From contig CAUJLY010000001.1 in NCBI GenBank assembly GCA_963281155.1, positions 8,122,001 through 8,186,000 of the forward strand: a stretch of 64,000 nucleotides of DNA, read 5' to 3'. The stretch comes from Rhabditophanes sp. KR3021. Its lineage: Eukaryota; Nematoda; Chromadorea; Rhabditida; Alloionematidae. This document shows, piece after piece, positions 11,234 through 20,631 of this stretch. Within the stretch, counting starts at the first letter, position 1. The number at the start of each line of letters is the position of its first letter. Under the pieces are notes generated by a model. That model had not been told where the DNA came from. It did no database searches and saw nothing but the letters and a program-made list of their open reading frames with translations. Both the position numbers and the translations under genes were made by a program.

Positions 11234-12342
11234 ATGCCTATTGAGTTACCTTACATCGGAAGTATAGATTGTTTTTTGCCATGGATAGTAATTATTCCTA
11301 CTACTTTTACTTCTTCTCTTTTTTTGGCAACAGTTGTACCTTCTTTGTTTATGTTGATCAAGAAGGAGAATTGGCACGTACATTTTCGGTGGTGCTTCGG
11401 GTATTTCATGGTTTCCGTTTTTTGTAGAGCTTCAGCTGACATTTTTATGAGCATTGTTTTGGCTTGCATTTATCTTTTAAATGTGAGATTGTTTGACAAT
11501 CAGAATATTATAATTAGGGAAATTGAATTTGTGAGAGGTGCTTCGCATTTGTCGGCAAGGTTTTCGATTGGTGCTATTATGATAGAGAGGATTTATGCGA
11601 CTTTGTCGAGATCTAATTATGATAGATCCAGAAATTCACTCCCTCTTGTTACGGCCATTGCTTTTATTTTTGTGGCGGCTTTTGCTATTGAAAGAGAGAA
11701 GCGATCCGATGGCATATCCATTATAGTAGGTAATTGTTTTGTGTTGTAAGTGCCAATATGATAAAATATATTTTTAGATGATTACTGGAATATCTTCATT
11801 GGACTTCCGATGATCGCAATTTACTTCATTCTATTCAGAGCCAATGTCCTTCTCAAAGCAAGCTGCCATCCCAACGACAAAAAGTCGGTTGTGGAACGTT
11901 TTCAAATCGAAGAAAATATTATCTTGATCAAAAGAACTATCACGTAATATTTCCCCTAATCAACCACATAATAAAGTTCATTCATTTAGATTAATGACTT
12001 TATGCATCGGCTTGCATTCAATAACCAACATCCTAATGATAGTAGTAACCTACAACTTTGGCTACTCTGACACAACTATCCTCATATACCATGCTTTCTA
12101 CGGAGTTCGTGATTTCGCATGCTTCTACGGAGTTTACTTTTTTCCTACATGAACGTTGCCCAGTAGTTACTTTGTTAAAAAGAATCGGCAAAGTCTTTTG
12201 TTGTGGCCAACATCGACGACCACCTATCCAGCCGATTAATAAAATGGGGGGACCAAAAGCTCCCATTCACATTATTGATACTGAATTGAGGAAAAATGAA
12301 AACAAAATTATGCACGAGAATGTTTATTCTGCTTGGTATTGA
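11234..12342 (+). CDS. Sra/Sre-type seven-transmembrane chemoreceptor with one frameshift
   Basis: Exons join(11234..11729,11778..11943,11990..12342); about 337 residues after discounting one T in the T6 run at 12138-12143. Features of the Sra superfamily are present: several hydrophobic helices, IERIYATLSRSNYD after TM3, and VERFQIEENI, equivalent to the usual 'ERYQ..ENI' before TM6. The last exon has FYGVRDF and HERCPVVTLLKRIG after TM7. In the sequence as given, exon 3 stops at TGA (12150) inside TM7. One base fewer restores a 66-codon tail that matches the relic at 13.8 kb. Introns of 48 and 46 bases. Likely a sensory receptor. Either an assembly error or a recent loss-of-function allele. 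Confidence 0.82.
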
Positions 12343-13734
12343 TAGATATTGTAATGCCATTAACAACATATCTATTATAAATAAAAATATGCGTAAAGTT
12401 TCAATTTATTCAGAGCTGTGTGGAATAAACACAAATTTGAGTTATTTAAGATGCATCTTTGTTAATTCGATTTTAAAGGTAAGGTTAGAAAATAAAATGT
12501 TCGTCTCTGATGTGGTGTTATAATTATTACTAAGAAGAAACAAAATTAGGGTTAATGATGCATTTATAGTTTGAGATGTTTATGCCTATTTGTGACACAA
12601 AATAACTTTTGATAGATTTTATCCCATTTTTAGATGTTAAAGTCATTCGAAAGACCGTATACCATATCTAATGTCAACAAGCATTGTAGTTCATTTCGAT
12701 AATGGGCGATCAAATTGGCATTTGTCGAAGGAATGAAAACAAACTATACAATGGAATGACAAAAGTATACTCCTTGGATCGGAAATCTAAATATTTTAAT
12801 AATTTCCATAGCTATTTGACAACAGCTCATTAATGAGAATCAGGCAATTAACCAGGAAAACTCAATATTCTTGATAAATAAAATAAAAATGTTTGTAAAG
12901 AATGAATTCTAACAAATAGTGTGCAGTTTTGTAATCATACGAAGCATTGTCATCTCTAATTAATTATTTTATTTGTTGTCTATTTTTTAATCATGCGTTT
13001 TATTTGGTTGAATTCATAATTAAAGATTATTATTTTTTTAAGAAGCTTATTGCGTTGAAACCACAACCTCAGCTGGTTTTTAAAAAGCTGAACTTTTTAA
13101 ATGGTAACATATTAATTCAGGCATCACCCTAAAGGGGACAGCACAGTCGAATCTGAGTCTAACAGACACCTTCGGGACCAAGACTTCTGTCCGTTAAACT
13201 CAAATTAAAACTACATAAAGCCAAGCAACAAATGTTTTGTGTTCGTTAATTTCAGATTTAAATGTATATTGAAAAAGATTGTATGTAAAAAGTAAGTAGT
13301 AGATCTCGAGAGCTGAATCATCAATTTTACGTATAAAAACTGATATTACTTCCAACAGACAGTAAATAAAATGTTTTAAAATCAATTAACTTTCTGTTAT
13401 TACAATTGAATTCTATTATTATCAAATTAAAGTACATAAACATCCCCCTCAAAAAATTACTCCTTCAAATGTTGCCAATAATTTGTAAATAATTATATGT
13501 GTTTTAATGAACACGTTGCAAAAGCGTAAATGTTAATAAATTGGAATGAAATTTCAATTTAAAACCATTAACTAGTATAGTTTAATCCGAATTTAAAGCC
13601 ATTTATAATACCTCTTTATACTAAATTTAAACTTGGCCAACTTTAATGAACCATAAATATTTACTACTATCTCCTTTTTAAGTGGCACCAACCTTATCTA
13701 TTTTTTAAAACAGAAAAATATAATCAAGTTATCA
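12343..13734. other. Intergenic 1.4 kb with one GC-rich hairpin
   Basis: No gene is supported. Two 61-codon frames (12947-13132 plus, 13200-13385 minus) lack any domain or splice context. The only conspicuous element is the hairpin at 13155-13201. Confidence 0.45.
13155..13201. repeat. Imperfect inverted repeat / possible structured RNA
   Basis: GAGTCTAACAGACA (13155-13168) pairs with TGTCCGTTAAACTC (13188-13201) at 12 of 14 positions, with a 19-base loop. It lies in an unusually GC-rich patch (about 13120-13200) within very AT-rich intergenic DNA. It could be a hairpin RNA, a small nucleolar RNA, or a degraded transposon end. Strand and function are unknown. Confidence 0.4.
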
Positions 13735-14025
13735 AAAACATATTTTCCTCATTCATTAACCTTAATTTGGCGTCAACCACCAACATCCTAATGATAGTAG
13801 TAACCTACAACTTTGACTACTCAAACACGAACATCCTCATTTACCGCGCTTTCTACGGTGTTTGTGATTTTATTTGTTTGTATGGAGTTTATTTTTGTCT
13901 ATATGAACGTTGTCCAGTGAGTACCTTGTTAAAGAGAATTGGTAGGTGGATTTCATGGGGCATCATCGCCGCCACACAATTGAACCTATTAATAAGATGA
14001 CAATACCAAAAGGAAGAAGATAACA
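13735..14025 (+). pseudogene. Relic of the Sra-like receptor: 5' flank joined to the last exon
   Basis: Sequence from about 13767 copies exon 3 of the receptor at 11990-12342 (ACCAACATCCTAATGATAGTAGTAACC is shared) and encodes ERCPVSTLLKRIG. Immediately upstream, 13735-13763 resembles the 5' flank of that receptor. Exons 1 and 2 are missing. The frame is also broken near the G4 run 13957-13960: downstream, another frame reads GHHRRHTIEPINKM, matching GQHRRPPIQPINKM of the intact copy. It encodes only TM7 and the tail, so it cannot be a working receptor. Confidence 0.8.
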
Positions 14026-14171
14026 TTGGCATGAGATGATGGTATTGATAAATATGTTATTAAGGTTATTCAATAAATAAAAGTTAAAAAAATGTATTAT
14101 TAAAAGACAGCAGTAAATGGTGTAGTAATGATTAATGTGTTTCCCACAACATAAAAACAGTTACAATAAGA

Positions 14172-14588
14172 TCATTCCTTAGCAATATTTTTTTCGACGA
14201 ACCCACGAATCTGCTCATAAGTTTCTTTCCTAGCCGGTTCGGGAATAGACAACTCGGGATTTGTTCTGATAGACGTCACAAAACCTTCAAAGTCGATATC
14301 ATTGATATTCTAAAAACGCATTAATAATTTAATTAGGCCCAAATAACTTACTCTTTTTTCGATATATGCTTCAGCTAATTGCTCCACTCGTTTGACAAAT
14401 CCCGATGCGTTTAACTCTTCAATCAATTTCCCTGTAATAGCATCTTTACTTCCACTGGATTCAAAGAGAGCTTCTAATTCGGCCGAGGTTTTAAGAGTCT
14501 TGGGAATATTAGCAGAATCATTTGTCGTAGATATTTGGGGGTTCCCATTAGTCTGAGGCTGTTTAGGTAAGAATGAGAATGATGACAT
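14172..14588 (-). CDS. ENY2/Sus1-like transcription and mRNA export factor
   Basis: Exons complement(14172..14309,14352..14588), 124 residues. A low-complexity N-terminal extension (Ser, Thr, Asn, Pro) is followed by an ENY2-like all-helical region: IEELNASGFVKRVEQLAEAYIEKR, the intron, then INDIDFEGFVTSIR, then PEPARKETYEQIRGFVEKNI. The spacing follows human ENY2 (the GWKDQLK.. DLVAEI.. VPDSVKKELLQRIRTFL pattern). Sus1/ENY2 sits in the SAGA deubiquitinase module and in the TREX-2 complex at nuclear pores. The intron is 42 bases with a GTAAGT donor. The N-terminal extension is longer than in vertebrates. Sequence similarity is moderate, so orthology is likely but not certain. Confidence 0.76.
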
Positions 14589-14960
14589 ACTACTTGGATA
14601 TTTATACTACCAACTGTATGGTTTAAAAAATAAAAGTGTTTAAAAGTGCTTGTCGTGAAGATGTTGGAATAAAGTATATTAAGCAACTTTGTAGGCATCA
14701 GAAGACTTATGATATGGGTGGTTCAACAAAAGATATGCGATTTTTAAATTGCTTTATTTGTTATTATTTAAAAGTATTAATTTATGTATTAACTTTGTTT
14801 GATCAAGAAAATAGGTAAATTAACATAAATAGATGTAAACAACTTTTCTAAGACTCAAACTTGATCAAAATTAAAAGTAAATATGTTACTTCCTTTATTC
14901 ACGATCGATTTGTTACTTGCAAAAAATATATTTTACATTTACCAGTCCTTTCAGACAACA
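14589..14960. other. Divergent upstream region of ENY2-like and CDK genes
   Basis: Short AT-rich promoter region. CCTTTCAG at 14947-14954 is a trans-splice-type acceptor for the CDK. No further gene. Confidence 0.45.
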
Positions 14961-16023
14961 ATGCAAAGAGACATCATCGAGGTTCCTCTTGTAAACACAG
15001 GTTCCATTCGAATGGATGAATTCAGCCCCGTTATAGAACGAATATCCGAAGGCTCGTATGGTGTTGTATTCAAAGCTACGTGGAATAGATTCGGCGTCGA
15101 AGTTGCCATCAAACGCATCACAGTTGAAGAGTAACTTTATTTATATAGTACCTTTTATTAGTCTTATTTAGTATGGATGGAATTCCTTCAACTTGCCTGA
15201 GAGAAGTATCCATTTTGAAAGAATTATCACACGTCAATATAGTTAGACTTTATGATGCGTTCTTTTGCGAAAGGAAAATGTATCTTATTTTTGAGTTTAT
15301 TGATGCTGATTTGTGGTACGTGCTGAAGTGGAGGATGCAGGATCAAAAGTTGCCGGTACCTTATATTAAAGTATGTTTTGTATCACTTTACAATCATCTA
15401 TTACATTTATTTAGCATTTTGGAATTCAAATCTGCGAAGCTTTGGCTTACTGCCACAGTCGCCGAATTATTCACAGGGATATAAAATGCGAAAATATCTT
15501 AATACGAAGAGATAATGTTGTCAAGATGGCCGATTTTGGATTGGCAAGGACGGCGTCTGCTCCAATGAGGCAATACACAAATGAAGTGGTTACAATTTGG
15601 TACAGACCACCTGAACTGCTGTTAGGAACTGAATTTTATACATCTAGTATAGACGTGTGGTCTGTTGGTTGTGTGCTAGCCGAATGCTATACCGGATGTC
15701 CTCTAGTCAAATGCGAATCAGCTATCGAACAATTATTGAAGACATTTGAATTATTTGGAACACCAACTGACGAAACCTGGCCAGGTGTTGAAAAATATCC
15801 TGACTATTCCAAGGACTTTCCATCGTATCCTGTCAAGTCATTCGATCAAATAGTTCCTGGCTTATGTTCTTCGTTCAAAGATCTACTCCAATCCATGCTA
15901 ACATATATTCCAAGGCAACGAATTTTTGCCACAAACGCAATTAAACATCCCTTTTTCGCAGGTGCAAAGAATGAATTACCTCCAATAAGTACTATATTTT
16001 TCAATAAAACAGCAACCACATAA
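14961..16023 (+). CDS. Cyclin-dependent kinase, CDK1/2-like but divergent
   Basis: Exons join(14961..15130,15172..15370,15415..16023), 325 residues. The start at 14961 was chosen over 14883 because TTTCAG ends 6 bases before it. Kinase marks: Gly loop SEGSYG (29-34), catalytic Lys in AIKR (51), cyclin-binding helix PSTCLRE (62-68; PSTAIRE in CDK1), HRDIKCEN (143-150), DFG (163-165), T-loop with TNEVVTIWYRPPE, and a CDK-type C-lobe (GTPTDETWPG, HPFF). Unusual points are Cys-Glu in place of the common Pro-Gln in the catalytic loop and RPPE instead of RSPE/RAPE. It is expected to phosphorylate Ser/Thr-Pro sites together with a cyclin. Which CDK class it belongs to is unclear; CDK1/2/3 is the nearest by PSTAIRE-like helix and length. 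Confidence 0.86.
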
Positions 16024-16532
16024 AACTCATAAAAACTAATATTAAAAACAGCATATCATTATTTTGACATTTTATTGAACGCCACAAGTATCTAATAAAT
16101 AATAAGATCTCAGGAAAGATCTATTTTCTTAGTATAAAATAATAATGTCCTACTTTATCATACTTTAAATCACTTTTCGTATAAAGCCTTAAAAGGTACT
16201 AAGAGGTAAGCGTCTTATTAATGTCAATGCAATCCTTGCCATTTTAGGTGAAAGTGATAAAAGCAGATTCATTTATAAATAAACTTTTGCCAGATACCTC
16301 TTTTCTTATTTGCCTACTATTATTTTTTAGTTTATTATTTTCATATGTAGATGTTTTTTGAATTAACATTATTTGTTTGACTACTACCGTATCTTTCTCT
16401 ATATGTTGATTTTTTGACAATTTAGTGGATACAAGCGTGCAGTTTAAAAAAAAATATCACAGTGTTTTAATAATATTTGTTTAAATTTAACCAAAGTTGT
16501 TATATTTAGATATTACTAATTTATAGTTTCAG
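16024..16532. other. Intergenic, no gene seen
   Basis: AT-rich spacer ending in TTTCAG at 16527-16532, which acts as the acceptor for the next small gene. No other supported feature. Confidence 0.45.
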
Positions 16533-16736
16533 ATGATGAATTTTTGTAGATGCCAAAGTGGATCCTTATCCAAGTTCCTCCGGGCCGATGATACAGATGA
16601 AATACTCCAACGCGAAGAAGATTTCGATGCTCTTGAACCAAGACAGCAAGCCAGACAAAAGAACGGTCAAACACTAAACATTTCGAGGTTCTCCAAGAAT
16701 CTTGGGAGAAGGATTCTGCAGACGTATTTCCAATAG
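16533..16736 (+). CDS. Small hypothetical protein starting directly at a splice acceptor
   Basis: Single frame of 67 residues. The start ATG follows immediately after TTATAGTTTCAG, so either a spliced leader is joined directly to the start codon or this is the last exon of a gene whose earlier exon I did not find. The protein is hydrophilic: an N-terminal FCRCQ, an acidic middle (RADDTDEILQREEDFDALEPR) and a basic end (RFSKNLGRRILQTYF). It has no signal peptide or membrane segment. I do not recognise it. Codon use looks like that of real genes nearby. Confidence 0.5.
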   Translation: MMNFCRCQSGSLSKFLRADDTDEILQREEDFDALEPRQQARQKNGQTLNISRFSKNLGRRILQTYFQ

Positions 16737-16948
16737 CGGACTATCTACAAACACCCATAACTCATTCTACATACTTATTCCACCTACAATAACCACTTCA
16801 GATTTACTAAGTTTAAATCTAAATTAGCATACGAGAAAACCATTATGTAAAATTTTATTTCTTTACCGTCCGAATAAAATCTTTACATAATTTCCATATA
16901 AATTAGTCCCTCTATTTCAATATATAAATAAACTATCCAAATGGATAC

Positions 16949-18412
16949 ATGTTATTAATTACTTGTTTACGAAAGATGCCTCCTTCCCTTGTACCTAGTA
17001 GCTTGGGGAATTTAAAAAGCTTTTACCAAACGAGTCGTCAACATTTACAAAGTCATGGAGGGTTACAGATTGAAAGAGATGAAGTGGATGTGGGTGATAC
17101 GACAAGAGGGGGAGAAGTTGTGACGAGTAGTGAAGGTAAGGATGGTTTGAAGATGTTGGGGAGTACTGGAGGTGTTTTTAGAGATAGTTCTATGGAGCCT
17201 GTTGTACGCACGACTACTTTTTCTCCGCAAGGAACAACTTTTAAGGAGACCGAAAGTAAAGGTGGAGGAAAAGCTGGTAGTGATTCTATTCGGAATATAG
17301 ATATTACCACAACAACTATCCTTATTCCAACAAGTGGCAACCTAACAATTGTTTCAAAGAATGAAGCATCCCTAAATATTGCTCCAAACACAACTTTATC
17401 TCTTGCTGAAAAAGTGACCACTCAACCATCCAAAAAAAAGTCCTACAAAAATGTCACCAAAGCCAGTCTAAAATTCTCCAAAAGACACCACGAAGAACCA
17501 CCCTACACTTCAAGACTACGTCAAAGGAATAATCCTGTTGAAACGAATGTCGATGTTCCTGGCGAAATAAACCTAAAAGCTGCTGATATAAACAACGTGG
17601 AATTTAAATCACGTCCAGACTACCATGCCCGCCAATATATGAATGGACAAGGTGATGTTAGTGAAACTACGACCAAGAAAGGATGGTCGGGAGGTAATAC
17701 TGAAACGACTATTGTTATTATTTTGATTACTCTTTCTATTATTATAATTGGGACGAGTAGCATTTATTGGTTTTGTGGCTGGAAGAGGACGAAGGACAAG
17801 AAGAGGAGAGTTGCTAAGTCAAAGGGAAAGAAAAAGAAGTCTTCTAAGAAGAAATCTTCTAGGTCTAAGAGAAAAGCTGGTTCATCTTCAAAGAGAAAAT
17901 CTTCTAAATCAAAGAGAAAGTCAAAGAAATCGAAGAGAGGAGCAAGTTCGTCAAAGAGGAGTTCCAAATCAGGTGGTTTAATTAAGGATGCTGCCAAAAG
18001 CTCCTTCAGGCCTTCCACTTCCTCTATCGTGGTTCCTTTATCAGATGTCCCTCTCAAAGGCAACACCACTTCTGATGCTGCTTTTGATTACCGTAACTTA
18101 GCTGTCAAGGACATTCCAACTATGTATGGAAACTTCTTACCCACTACTCCATTGACTGACGGAACAATCCTAGTTGATCCTGCCCGAGTGAATACTATGG
18201 CCATCCGTCCTTGCGACCCAACATCCAACTACTCAATTCGTGTTCCTCACAAATGTCACTGCACCTGCCAACCTCCCAAACCCGAACAATTTATCTACTG
18301 CACTTACGGCAACAACAACTGGTACAAGCCAAGAGACGATGAAATAATTAGTAACTTCTCCTTCAACATCAACTCCACTTATTCAATCGAAGAGCCTTTC
18401 GACAAACCCTAA
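16949..18412 (+). CDS. Single-pass membrane protein with Lys/Ser-rich cytoplasmic tail
   Basis: Intronless frame of up to 487 residues; a second ATG at 16976 is also possible. Residues 1-250 are hydrophilic, Ser/Thr-rich and have several N-glycosylation sequons. A TM helix lies at about 253-277 (TTIVIILITLSIIIIGTSSIYW). It is followed by about 65 residues of almost only Lys, Ser and Arg (KSKGKKKKSSKKKSSRSKRK type), then a C-terminal part with a CHCTC cluster. No domain was recognised. An N-terminal signal peptide is not obvious, so an upstream exon may be missing. The Lys/Ser tail recalls the tail of the Ig receptor at 32.3 kb. Function unknown; possibly a receptor or adhesion molecule. Confidence 0.75.
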   Translation: MLLITCLRKMPPSLVPSSLGNLKSFYQTSRQHLQSHGGLQIERDEVDVGDTTRGGEVVTSSEGKDGLKMLGSTGGVFRDSSMEPVVRTTTFSPQGTTFKETESKGGGKAGSDSIRNIDITTTTILIPTSGNLTIVSKNEASLNIAPNTTLSLAEKVTTQPSKKKSYKNVTKASLKFSKRHHEEPPYTSRLRQRNNPVETNVDVPGEINLKAADINNVEFKSRPDYHARQYMNGQGDVSETTTKKGWSGGNTETTIVIILITLSIIIIGTSSIYWFCGWKRTKDKKRRVAKSKGKKKKSSKKKSSRSKRKAGSSSKRKSSKSKRKSKKSKRGASSSKRSSKSGGLIKDAAKSSFRPSTSSIVVPLSDVPLKGNTTSDAAFDYRNLAVKDIPTMYGNFLPTTPLTDGTILVDPARVNTMAIRPCDPTSNYSIRVPHKCHCTCQPPKPEQFIYCTYGNNNWYKPRDDEIISNFSFNINSTYSIEEPFDKP

Positions 18413-19288
18413 GTTCCTTCCAAAAATATCCTTCTCAAAGTCAATGCAATGGGGAGACTTTTATTTTATATACACCATTAAATGGTAAAGTTATGGTCAA
18501 ATTAAAATGCCTAGATTATATATGTATATTCTAAAATGTCTTTATCTTTTATAGTAAAAATTATATATAATTTGATTGATACAAAAAATTAAAAATGAAA
18601 AGTCAACATTTTGTTTTCTTAAAAAATAGAATATAGGTCTTAACTAATTTATATCCAGGAGCATAAATTTAATAATATTGTGTTATATTTCTTTGATGCA
18701 CTTTATAAAACAAATGGGAAGTTATTAATATAATTTTTACTAATGAGTAGTATATATTGTTGGCTTCCTGGTAGTGAGTAAGGCATTTTATGTCAATGTT
18801 CAACAAATAAGTGTCATTCTTTTTGACTGATAATTAACGTGCCATTTATGAGATTCGGTGAAAAAGACACTTATGGCTTTTAATTACATCATGATATAAC
18901 TTTTGTGAGGTATTATGATTCTTAAAATTATTATTTTAAATAGTGTTTGTTATGATGCTTCATTTTTACTTTGACGACCATATTACGTTTTCTTTGATTT
19001 AATTAATACTCACTATTGTATAGTTCGCTTAATAATAAACTACCACTAATTATAAGTTAAGGAAGTTATAATTTTATGTTTTTGTAGCCACTAATGCATG
19101 TTCCAATAATTGTATTGTAGAAAAGGAAACTCTGTGACGGTAATTGCATGTTATATTGGTGCATTAATTTAAATGGTGTCTTACCTTATATTCTGCTTAA
19201 TTTGTCTAAGCCTTTAGTCATTTTCGATTTTTCAGATTGGTGACTCTTTTTTATAAAGTTTATAACATCATTTTGACATAATTGTACT
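18413..19288. other. Intergenic, no gene seen
   Basis: About 0.9 kb of strongly AT-rich DNA between the Lys/Ser-tail protein and the Sra-like receptor. No supported open frame or repeat. Confidence 0.45.
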
Positions 19289-20413
19289 ATGGCTATTATT
19301 AATCTTGAAACATGGACCTTTTACGCTAATATATTGGATATTATTTTTGCTACTACCTGTTTTGCGGCTTCACTTCCTAACTTTTTTAAGTTAATCAAAA
19401 ACAAACCATACCATATGCATTTTAAGTATTGTCTTTTGTCGTTGTTTGTTTTGCTTAATCTTAGAGCTTTGTCGAGTGTTTTTCATGGCACAGTTTCTTT
19501 GATTAAAGCCAAATATTTATCTCCAAATAATGAAACTTTTGCTGGATATATAGTTTATTTTATTGACCCACCAACTCTCGAAACATATCATTTCAAAATA
19601 TTTGTGACCAAATTCCTTGAATTAATTCAAACGGTTCGTTCAACCCTCCAAAACACCATTCGATGTGCAATGGCTATAATTATAGTTGAACGTCTATGTG
19701 CCACGCGAATGCACAAATCCTACGAAACTAAGAATCTAGGCGCATTCTTTTTTGTTCTCGTCACCACTTTAATTATAATAATTAGCTATGCAGTACTGGA
19801 GATGAGGCAATTTTCTGCTGTATTTTCATACTTCTTCTATTATGCTTTTTCAATTTGCCTCGAATCACCTATACCATTACTTTATTATTTTTTATGTCGT
19901 CAAAACAAAAAACTACAAAAGAAAGCAAATGCCATTACAAGGAATTTGAGTGAGAAGTATCAAAACGATGAAATAATTAGATCCATTAATGAAACTAATG
20001 CATTCCTGACAATCATTGTTTTTACTCAAGTTATCACAAATATCATTTTGTTAATATCCAGCATCTTTTCGCATTTTGCTGAGTATAGATTCTTTTTAAT
20101 TGTGGCTAGTTATGCCTTTCGTGACGCCAGTACTACTTGGTCTTTTATTTATCTTTATTTTAATAATTGTCCTGCTCTGTATGTAATTAGGAAGGTAATC
20201 AGATGCTTTAGATCAGCCAAAACGGCTCCTATTAACATCGCCTTTATTAAAAATTCAACAACAACTGGTTGTCGTCGTGTAGTCGTTGCCCAAGTTCCAC
20301 CCACCCCAAAACCAACTAGACTACCAGAAGCTCTCAAGCATGAAATCCAAAATCTAGACACTCAACAAATTGCAGAGACATACCTTAAAAATCTCAAATC
20401 ACAATGGAATTAA
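19289..20413 (+). CDS. Sra/Sre-type seven-transmembrane chemoreceptor, intronless
   Basis: Uninterrupted 374-residue protein. About seven hydrophobic helices alternate with short loops. Superfamily signatures are IIVERLCATRMHKSYETK after TM3 (compare IERIYATLSRSNYD in the receptor at 11.2 kb) and LSEKYQNDEIIRSINETN before TM6. TM7 is followed by NNCPALYVIRKVIRCF and a Pro/Thr-rich tail. It differs from the other copy by having no introns. Probably a sensory-neuron chemoreceptor; the ligand is unknown. The Sra, Srab and Sre families share these motifs, so I do not assign one. Confidence 0.88.
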   Translation: MAIINLETWTFYANILDIIFATTCFAASLPNFFKLIKNKPYHMHFKYCLLSLFVLLNLRALSSVFHGTVSLIKAKYLSPNNETFAGYIVYFIDPPTLETYHFKIFVTKFLELIQTVRSTLQNTIRCAMAIIIVERLCATRMHKSYETKNLGAFFFVLVTTLIIIISYAVLEMRQFSAVFSYFFYYAFSICLESPIPLLYYFLCRQNKKLQKKANAITRNLSEKYQNDEIIRSINETNAFLTIIVFTQVITNIILLISSIFSHFAEYRFFLIVASYAFRDASTTWSFIYLYFNNCPALYVIRKVIRCFRSAKTAPINIAFIKNSTTTGCRRVVVAQVPPTPKPTRLPEALKHEIQNLDTQQIAETYLKNLKSQWN

Positions 20414-20631
20414 CCCCTTTCCTAATTATAGATTAAAGTGCAAACATCACACACTGATTTGCCATCGCATAAATCAACACACAGACACAAACTTTAAGAT
20501 CATTTAATGTATCAAAATGGTAACGATAATGTGTAATCGTAATTTGTATTATTTATCATTGCCTTTCCTTGAAATAAAACAGTCTTATATAAATAGGTTT
20601 GTTGATATTTCATTCAATTGCCTTTACTAGA

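Noticed and set aside
14883..14960. Longer CDK N-terminus from ATG 14883
   Set aside because: It adds a hydrophobic stretch foreign to CDKs and is cut off by the TTTCAG acceptor at 14949-14954.
17053..17421. Long minus-strand frames within the Lys/Ser-tail gene (17053-17421, 17764-18069)
   Set aside because: The second encodes Asp/Glu/Phe-Leu runs that simply mirror the AAG/TCT codons of the Lys/Ser tail.
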